Assembly (NCBI GenBank): GCA_964430085.1
Contig: CAYSES010000016.1
Span: 1-11,998 of the forward strand
Source of the DNA: RBG-13-33-26 sp964430085
Lineage (GTDB): Archaea > Nanobdellota > Nanobdellia > Pacearchaeales > GW2011-AR1
Direction of reading: 5' to 3'
Length of the DNA: 11,998 nt
The notes beneath the pieces are model-generated. The model was not told the DNA's origin. It made no database searches and worked only from the letters and a program-made list of their open reading frames with translations. Positions 7,495-11,998 of this stretch are shown here, one piece after another (within the stretch, counting starts at the first letter, position 1; each line of letters starts with the position of its first letter). A program made the translations under genes and the position numbers.

Positions 7495-7502
7495 TATTTA
7501 AT
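7495..7502 (+). promoter_or_regulatory. Internal TATA box before the 54-residue ORF
   Basis: TATTTAAT lies 24-31 bases before ATG 7526, directly after the ATPase stop. The spacing fits a leaderless start at 7526. It would drive the small ORF and the two platform genes apart from the ATPase. Confidence 0.55.
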
Positions 7503-7525
7503 AACGTAAAAAGCATTCTTGAATT

Positions 7526-7690
7526 ATGGAAAAAGAGGATATTGTATTCTTAAGCCAGCTTATAAAATCTCTTGAAGATTCTGAAAAAAAGTTAGAAAAA
7601 GCATATGAAAAAAAAGATTCTGATGAGTTCAACAAATCAAAAAAAATAATGATAAATATACAGGGAGAAATATCAAAGCTGACAAAATGA
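7526..7690 (+). CDS. Small charged helical protein, 54 residues, unknown
   Basis: This short ORF begins MEKEDIVFLSQLIKSLEDSE and ends QGEISKLTK. It is rich in Lys, Glu, Asp and Ser, has no cysteine or membrane segment, and looks like one or two amphipathic helices that could form a coiled coil. It has a well-placed TATA box, and its TGA stop overlaps the ATG of the following platform gene in an ATGA (7687-7690), so translation is probably coupled. A local stretch (K.MIN.Q.E, about residues 40-49) matches the N-terminal region of that platform protein. It could be an assembly partner or a duplicated fragment of that N-terminus. I do not recognise a family. The gene call rests on promoter, coupling and composition. 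Confidence 0.65.
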   Translation: MEKEDIVFLSQLIKSLEDSEKKLEKAYEKKDSDEFNKSKKIMINIQGEISKLTK

Positions 7691-8985
7691 TAGATCAAGA
7701 TCTTACAAAAATAAACGAATTAGTTACTAATGAAAGAAAATCCGTAGACGAAATCACCTCCCTGTTTAATTCTGCTGAGAAATCAGATAATGAAGCAGAG
7801 AAAGAGATGATCAACAAACAAATAGAAACGTTAAAAGCTTCAATAAAAAAGAGTAATGACGAACTTCTCAAAATACTTGAAGCAGCAAATATGGTTAAAA
7901 CCCTAGAAGTTGCGAAACAGGAAGTTCAGCAAAAAAAAGCTGAACCAACTAAACAAAAAGAACCCTTAACTATCTCGCGTCTTATAGCAAAAGAAAGAAT
8001 CCCTGAACTAGAACAGGAAACGCTGAAAAGAATAAAGAGAAAGGGAGAAAAAGTAGTCAAAAAAAAGGAAGTTAAACCAAGCCTATATGTAAGCATGGCC
8101 AATAATTTTTTTGCGGATTTTGTGAAAACGCTTATCAAACAAAGAAAACTAAAAAGTTTAGAAAAAGATCTGATAAAATCAAACTTACAATATACCCCAA
8201 CAAGTTATATTTCAATTCTTATCTTTACAACAATTTTATCAGCGATAATTGCATTTGTACTTTTTATTTTCTTTTTATTTTTTAACCTAAGCCCTGAATT
8301 TCCGATAATCACCCTGGCAACAGAAGGAATTGCTCTCAGATTCATTAAAGTTATATGGATACTTTTTTTCATACCCCTTGGAACTTTTTTGTTCATATAT
8401 TTATATCCTTCACTTGAAAAAAGAACTATTGAAGGCAAAATAAATCAGGAATTACCTTTTGCCACCATACATATGGCAGCAATTTCAGGATCACTAATTG
8501 AACCAACGAAAGTTTTTACAATAATAGCATCAACAAAGGATTATCCTTACCTTGAAAAAGAATTTAACAAACTTCTTAACAAGATAAATATTTACGGGTT
8601 TGATTTGGTAACTGCATTAAAAGATTCAGCAATAAATTCACCAAGCCATAAACTCGCAGAACTTTTTAACGGACTAGCAACTACAATAACCTCAGGAGGA
8701 GATTTGTTTGATTTCTTTGATAAGAGAGCGCAAAGTTTACTTTTTGAATACAGGCTTGATAAAGAAAAACGTACAAAAACTTCAGAGACATTCATGGACA
8801 TCTATATCAGTGTTGTAATCGCGGCACCGATGATTTTAATGTTGCTTTTAATGATGATAAAAATAAGCGGGTTGGGGGTGAGTTTGCCAACGTCGACAAT
8901 TACAGTTCTTGTAGTCGGAGGAGTTTCATTAATAAATGTAATCTTCCTTATATTTTTACAAATAAAACAATCAGCTACAGCATAA
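7687..8985 (+). CDS. FlaJ/TadC-like pilus platform protein with long N-terminal extension
   Basis: This is a 432-residue membrane protein that would form the inner-membrane platform on which the ATPase acts. Residues 1-130 are a charged, probably coiled-coil cytoplasmic region with no membrane segment. Residues 131-172 resemble the cytoplasmic lead-in of FlaJ. Membrane segments are at about 174-200, 220-241, 371-391 and 403-426. Between the second and third is a T2SF (type II secretion F) domain, about 253-370, with the helical signature around LPFATIHMAAISGSLIEPT and TTITSGGDLFDFFDKRAQ. Classical FlaJ has two T2SF domains in one chain; here this protein and the next each carry one, like bacterial TadB/TadC. 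The start overlaps the 54-residue ORF (ATGA). The next gene begins one base after its stop. Confidence 0.9.
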   Translation: MIDQDLTKINELVTNERKSVDEITSLFNSAEKSDNEAEKEMINKQIETLKASIKKSNDELLKILEAANMVKTLEVAKQEVQQKKAEPTKQKEPLTISRLIAKERIPELEQETLKRIKRKGEKVVKKKEVKPSLYVSMANNFFADFVKTLIKQRKLKSLEKDLIKSNLQYTPTSYISILIFTTILSAIIAFVLFIFFLFFNLSPEFPIITLATEGIALRFIKVIWILFFIPLGTFLFIYLYPSLEKRTIEGKINQELPFATIHMAAISGSLIEPTKVFTIIASTKDYPYLEKEFNKLLNKINIYGFDLVTALKDSAINSPSHKLAELFNGLATTITSGGDLFDFFDKRAQSLLFEYRLDKEKRTKTSETFMDIYISVVIAAPMILMLLLMMIKISGLGVSLPTSTITVLVVGGVSLINVIFLIFLQIKQSATA

Positions 8986-8986
8986 A

Positions 8987-9829
8987 ATGAAATTAAAGAG
9001 AATTCATTGGTTTGGGATCATTACAGGATTAGTAATTATGCTTTTATCCCTTTTATTTGTAAACACAAAATTTTTCTTTTTCCTACTTTGGTTTGGTGTT
9101 ATTGTCGGTGCATTTCCTTTTGTATTTACAACAGTACAAAACACAAAGATAGCAGGAGAAAAAGAAGAGATGTTTCTGGAATTCACACGTAATCTTGTTG
9201 AAAGTGTAAAGACAGGAACTCCGATAAGTAAAAGTATAATCAATATGAAAAAAAAGCCTTTTGGAGTTTTAAGCAAGCATGTTGAAAAATTAGCAAACCA
9301 AATAGCTTTAGGGATTCCGATAAACACAGCACTTCAGACATTTGCAAAAGATCTGGATAATCCTACAATAACAAAAACAATTTCCCTTATAGGGCAGGCA
9401 GAAAAAGCAGGAGGGAAAATAGGTGAGATTCTTGAATCAGTTGCCAAGGCTGTTGCAATGGCAGATAAATTAAAGAAAGAAAGAAAAGCTACAATTTCAA
9501 CATTAGTTGTTCAGGGTTACATAATCTTCTTGGTTTTCATAGTGATAGTTTTAGTTATGCAGTTTTATATTGTCCCATTAATTTCTGGGATTGCAGGTAC
9601 TACGGGATTGGGAGGACTCGGAGGAGCGACTACAACTGGCGGCGGAATAGCGCCCGAAGAAGTTTCAAATGCTTTTTTATATCTTCTTTTAATTCAGGGA
9701 CTTTTTAGCGGATTGGTTATAGGAAAACTTGCAGAAGGAGACATAAAAGCAGGAGTAAAACATTCCTTTGCTCTGATGGCGTTATCCTTTATGATATCGG
9801 CAATTGCAAATATTCTTTTTGGAAAATGA
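8987..9829 (+). CDS. Second single-domain FlaJ/TadC-like pilus platform protein
   Basis: This is a 280-residue membrane protein and probable partner of the preceding one. Membrane segments are at about 8-25, 29-50, 171-198, 226-247 and 259-278. The T2SF domain (about 60-170) contains the typical pattern FTRNLVESVKTGTPISKSI and LIGQAEKAGGKIGEILESVA. The second domain of FlaJ/TadC proteins carries this GxxAxKAGG-type signature, so this chain probably supplies the second half of the platform. A Gly/Thr-rich linker (about 200-221) joins segments three and four and is likely outside the membrane or flexible. The start follows the upstream stop by one base. The end overlaps the next pilin gene by ATGA. 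In methanogen pili, two separate conserved membrane proteins (EpdJ/EpdK type) play this role. Confidence 0.9.
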   Translation: MKLKRIHWFGIITGLVIMLLSLLFVNTKFFFFLLWFGVIVGAFPFVFTTVQNTKIAGEKEEMFLEFTRNLVESVKTGTPISKSIINMKKKPFGVLSKHVEKLANQIALGIPINTALQTFAKDLDNPTITKTISLIGQAEKAGGKIGEILESVAKAVAMADKLKKERKATISTLVVQGYIIFLVFIVIVLVMQFYIVPLISGIAGTTGLGGLGGATTTGGGIAPEEVSNAFLYLLLIQGLFSGLVIGKLAEGDIKAGVKHSFALMALSFMISAIANILFGK

Positions 9830-10584
9830 AAAATAAAAGTTCTATACTTGTCCCAATAAAAAACCGTAGAGGGTCTCATGTCGGAATGATTCTTTCTTTT
9901 GCTGTTTTTATCACTTTTGTAGTTTTTTTATATTCCATATTAAGACCCACAATAAGCACAGGAGAAGACAAAAGGCCAGTTGCAGATAATGTTCAAAGAA
10001 TGATATTAAAAAATATCTCAGCAAACTTTACAAGTGCAAGCATCCAGGTAACAGAAAATGTACCAGAAAATTGTATCAATGTAAAGAATCTTCTTGTAAT
10101 CCCCCAATTTAATCCCCCCCACCTTATAATAAAAAATGAAAATGGAATTACCCAAGAAACATATACTGATTATATTTTAGGACTGGCAGATGTTATGATA
10201 AACAGGGGAAATCCAAGCAATACTTTTTTCAAAATATATGGTGCTAAGGATTTTCCAGTATTAGAAAGCACAGATTTAGACTGCAAGGAAATAAGTGATA
10301 ACGATTATACTATAGGACTAATAAAATTAGACAATTATGTTTTTGAGAACAGATTATACAAATTAATTGATTATTACAATGACAATTATGAAGAATTAAA
10401 AGAATCATTTAATATTCCCCCAGGGAATGAATTCGGATTTGATCTTGTACAAAGTAACGGGACACTTGTAGGGGTTAGAAGCGGAACAATATCCGGAGAA
10501 GTCTACGCCGATGAAGTTCCTATACAGTATATAGACGATAAAGCAAATATTTTGTCAGGTTTTATAAATATAAGAGTATGGTAA
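9826..10584 (+). CDS. Pilin-like membrane-anchored protein 6
   Basis: This 252-residue protein is the largest candidate subunit. The leader ends in NRRG (Gly16), followed by SHVGMILSFAVFITFVVFLY, a membrane helix to about residue 39. The position of Gly before a hydrophobic helix fits prepilin peptidase processing, although His at +2 and Gly at +4 make the signal less typical. The outer part (40-252) has two cysteines (C83, C153) and a C-terminal region rich in beta-type residues. It is fused by ATGA overlap to the second platform gene, so it belongs to the same transcript. Large pilin-like proteins downstream of the platform genes may act as minor or tip pilins. This role is inferred from position only. 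Confidence 0.72.
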   Translation: MKNKSSILVPIKNRRGSHVGMILSFAVFITFVVFLYSILRPTISTGEDKRPVADNVQRMILKNISANFTSASIQVTENVPENCINVKNLLVIPQFNPPHLIIKNENGITQETYTDYILGLADVMINRGNPSNTFFKIYGAKDFPVLESTDLDCKEISDNDYTIGLIKLDNYVFENRLYKLIDYYNDNYEELKESFNIPPGNEFGFDLVQSNGTLVGVRSGTISGEVYADEVPIQYIDDKANILSGFINIRVW

Positions 10585-11054
10585 TGATTATGAATTTATT
10601 AAAAAAGAAAAACAAAAGAGGATGGATAGAAATCATAGAAGCTTTTGTTGCAGTGTTGCTTATAGCAGGAGTTGTTTTGATAATACTGAGTAAAGGATAT
10701 TTTAAGGGAGAGGACATATCAAATAAAGTTTATTACGCAGAACTTTCTATCCTAAGAGAAATCCAGAATGATGATCAGTTAAGGACAGAGATTGCGGGTG
10801 CAAGTTCAAGTGACCCGCAAAAATCATTGCCTATTGAGTGGGATGATTCGGGTTTTCCTGTTAATGTCAAAAATAAAATAACTTCGAGAACACCTGACTA
10901 CCTTGAATGCGTGGGAAAAATATGTGACATCTCAGATACATGCGGCTTTGAAGGAGAAACAGACAAAGATATTTATTCCCAATCAATCAGCATAAGCGGA
11001 ACATTGGGAGGATTGGTTTATAGAAAATTAAATTTATTTTGTTGGACAACTTGA
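10584..11054 (+). CDS. Pilin-like protein 7, cysteine-rich
   Basis: This is a 156-residue membrane-anchored protein. The leader ends in NKRG, followed by WIEIIEAFVAVLLIAGVVLI, so cleavage after Gly would leave Trp-Ile-Glu at the mature end. Three ATGs lie in frame (10578, 10584, 10590); 10584 overlaps the upstream TAA by one base and is chosen, but none has a clear ribosome site. In the outer domain, four cysteines are arranged as ECVGKICDISDTC (Cys x4 Cys x5 Cys) plus one four residues from the end, so a compact disulfide-bonded head is likely. Similar proteins with this Cys pattern occur beside DPANN pilus genes (recalled, not checked). It overlaps archease at its 3' end. Confidence 0.75.
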   Translation: MIMNLLKKKNKRGWIEIIEAFVAVLLIAGVVLIILSKGYFKGEDISNKVYYAELSILREIQNDDQLRTEIAGASSSDPQKSLPIEWDDSGFPVNVKNKITSRTPDYLECVGKICDISDTCGFEGETDKDIYSQSISISGTLGGLVYRKLNLFCWTT

Positions 11055-11458
11055 AATTCAAATTCCTTGAACATACAGCCGATGTAAAATTCCAAGCTTT
11101 TGGAAAAACCGTTGAAGAAGCCTTTACAAATTCTGCATTAGCCTTAAAAGAAACCATATGTGGAAAAATGAATGTTAAGGAAGAAAAAGAAAGAACAATA
11201 AAAACAGAAGGAAAAGATTTTGAATCTTTACTTTACAATTTTCTTGAAGAAATTCTTTATTTCCTTGATGCTGAAGATTTTTTAATTGCTACAGTAAGCG
11301 ATATAAGAATAAAGGATTTCAAATTAAAAGCCATTATCTATGGAGACAAAGCCTCCAATTACAAATTCACAAATTCTGTAAAAGCAGTCACATATAACGA
11401 GATGTTTATTAAAAAAGAAGAAAATCATTGGACAGCGCAAGTTGTTCTTGATGTTTAA
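11051..11458 (+). CDS. Archease, RtcB tRNA-ligase cofactor
   Basis: This is a 135-residue cytoplasmic protein that stimulates the RtcB RNA ligase in tRNA splicing and repair, helping guanylylation and multiple turnover. The family hallmarks are clear: an N-terminal FLEHTADVKFQAFG (D11), EEAF..SALAL, ESLLYNFLEEILYFLD (about 59-73), KAVTYNEM (about 111-118) and a C-terminal VVLDV with D134. The conserved metal-binding Asp residues of HTAD and the C-terminus are present. The usual KAVTYH motif has Asn in place of His at 116. There is no ATG. The TTG at 11051 gives MKFKFLEHTAD, a normal archease start, and its TTGA overlaps the stop of pilin 7; in-frame TTGs at 11039 and 11042 are also possible. 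RtcB is not in the window. Its place in the pilus transcript looks like genomic packing rather than functional linkage. Confidence 0.93.
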   Translation: MKFKFLEHTADVKFQAFGKTVEEAFTNSALALKETICGKMNVKEEKERTIKTEGKDFESLLYNFLEEILYFLDAEDFLIATVSDIRIKDFKLKAIIYGDKASNYKFTNSVKAVTYNEMFIKKEENHWTAQVVLDV

Positions 11459-11574
11459 CTTAGCATTGGAATTTAACGAAGTCACCATTAAAGGGAGAAG
11501 TTTGGGGCTCGCCGAAAATTCGTTGTTATCATAGTTATTGAAAATAATCTATATTAACTGTAGGGTAGTAAAAA

Positions 11575-11589
11575 AGAACGAAAGATTTA
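11575..11589 (+). repeat. Left arm of 15-bp inverted repeat, with BRE/TATA
   Basis: AGAACGAAAGATTTA is a perfect reverse complement of 11943-11957. This arm contains CGAAAG next to the TATA box, matching the BRE-TATA arrangement of archaeal promoters. The preceding 11459-11574 is non-coding, with no tRNA or C/D-box RNA that I can find; it holds two further AACGAA/TTCGTT copies (11475-11480, 11519-11524). Confidence 0.75.
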
Positions 11590-11593
11590 TAAA
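11586..11593 (+). promoter_or_regulatory. TATA box of the last gene
   Basis: TTTATAAA lies 35-42 bases before ATG 11628, placing the start of transcription near 11615. This leaves a short leader with an AGGAG site at 11616-11620, unlike the leaderless genes of the pilus cluster. The CGAAAG directly upstream is a good BRE candidate. Confidence 0.7.
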
Positions 11594-11615
11594 GTAAAAG
11601 CTTTTTCCGATTAAT

Positions 11616-11620
11616 AGGAG
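11616..11620 (+). promoter_or_regulatory. Shine-Dalgarno site of the last gene
   Basis: AGGAG lies seven bases before ATG 11628 and fixes this start. With the TATA box at 11586-11593, the mRNA leader would be only about a dozen bases. Confidence 0.65.
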
Positions 11621-11627
11621 TAAACAA

Positions 11628-11945
11628 ATGTCAGAAGATTCAGGATTCGGAAAAGCATGGAAAGTTATAACAGCTATAGCTGGACTTTATTGTGCTTTGT
11701 ACACAGGACAAGATGCTTTGGGCTTGTTCTATAAGCATCAGCCAAATACTTCACAAGTACAAAATGGTTATGTTGTTCCAAGTAAGCTTGAAATAGAATT
11801 AGGAGATTTGGACAGAAATGGACGAAAAGAAACATTGATGAAATACGATGGCAAAACTTACTTACTAAAACTTGACGAACAAGGAAGACCGCAAGTTCAA
11901 GCTTACGAAATTAAGCCAGCGGAAGTTGTTCCAAAGAGAGAATAA
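11628..11945 (+). CDS. Small membrane-anchored protein with DxDxNG motif, unknown
   Basis: This is a 105-residue protein of unknown function. A hydrophobic segment (about 11-33, AWKVITAIAGLYCALYTG onward) would anchor it in the membrane. The part after residue 37 carries GDLDRNGRKETLMKYDGKTY (about 59-78). DLDRNG (D60, D62, N64) has the spacing of a calcium-binding EF-hand or dockerin-like loop, followed by two short strand pairs and a charged tail. It has its own promoter with BRE, TATA and Shine-Dalgarno sites and is not part of the pilus transcript. I do not recognise the family; small membrane-anchored proteins with a DLDxNGxxET motif are recalled from DPANN genomes but were not checked. 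Calcium binding is inferred from the motif alone. Confidence 0.8.
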   Translation: MSEDSGFGKAWKVITAIAGLYCALYTGQDALGLFYKHQPNTSQVQNGYVVPSKLEIELGDLDRNGRKETLMKYDGKTYLLKLDEQGRPQVQAYEIKPAEVVPKRE

Positions 11946-11957
11946 ATCTTTCGTTCT
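11943..11957 (-). repeat. Right arm of 15-bp inverted repeat
   Basis: TAAATCTTTCGTTCT begins on the TAA stop of the last gene and is the exact reverse complement of 11575-11589. Read on the minus strand it presents the same CGAAAGATTTA BRE/TATA-like sequence facing into the gene. A further TTCGTT is at 11980-11985, near the window edge. Confidence 0.75.
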
Positions 11958-11960
11958 ATA

Positions 11961-11972
11961 ATTTTTATTTTT
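11961..11972 (+). terminator. T-rich terminator after the last gene
   Basis: ATTTTTATTTTT starts 15 bases after the stop codon. Such T-runs terminate archaeal transcription. There is no strong GC hairpin before it. Confidence 0.5.
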
Positions 11973-11998
11973 CAACAATTTCGTTAAAATTTTGTTAG

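Noticed and set aside
5400..11054. Archaellum (archaeal flagellum) operon
   Set aside because: There is no FlaF, FlaG, FlaH or FlaC/D/E-like gene, and the platform is split into two single-domain proteins, which fits a pilus better.
11459..11574. Possible tRNA or C/D-box RNA in the gap after archease
   Set aside because: No T-arm consensus, acceptor pairing or C/D boxes were found. A 6-bp AACGAA/TTCGTT pairing exists but does not extend into a convincing stem.
1..11998. CRISPR array, insertion sequence or transposase
   Set aside because: No regularly spaced direct repeats and no transposase-like protein were seen on either strand.

Overview
This AT-rich window most likely comes from a DPANN-type archaeon of the Woesearchaeota/Pacearchaeota/Nanoarchaeota kind. 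The evidence is an archaeal-type 7S SRP RNA, archaeal TATA boxes placed 21-31 bases before start codons (mostly leaderless genes), archaeal class III pilin signals, FlaI/FlaJ-type secretion proteins and an archease. The lineage assignment is an inference from gene style and was not tested against any database.

Layout. Positions 40-300 hold the SRP RNA with its own TATA box. Positions 441-3131 (minus strand) encode a calcium-type P-type ATPase. From 3181 rightward runs a long plus-strand cluster for a type IV pilus-like surface filament. It has five small pilin-like proteins (3210-5927), a FlaI/TadA-like secretion ATPase (5929-7485), a tightly coupled 54-residue ORF (7526-7690), two membrane platform proteins that each carry a single T2SF (FlaJ/TadC) domain (7687-8985 and 8987-9829), and two more pilin-like proteins (9826-10584 and 10584-11054). 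Archease (RtcB tRNA-ligase cofactor) overlaps the end of the last pilin gene. The window ends with a single-gene unit (11628-11945) for a small membrane-anchored protein, flanked by a perfect 15-bp inverted repeat.

How it fits together. The pilins would be cut after Gly by a prepilin peptidase (not in the window), then assembled on the two-part FlaJ/TadC platform by the cytoplasmic ATPase. There are seven candidate subunits for one motor. No archaellum accessory genes (FlaF/G/H type) are seen, so an adhesion or attachment pilus, or a Tad/Epd-like secretion machine, is more likely than an archaellum. The cluster appears to be read from a leaderless promoter at 3181, with further internal TATA boxes before 4392, 5400 and 7526.

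The points most worth a second look are the unusual apical loop in the SRP RNA, loss of the KGAPE lysine in the ATPase, the 54-residue ORF that resembles the N-terminus of the next protein, the paired-cysteine pilins, the pilins with acidic residues in the signal core, and the inverted repeat with clustered AACGAA motifs around the last gene.
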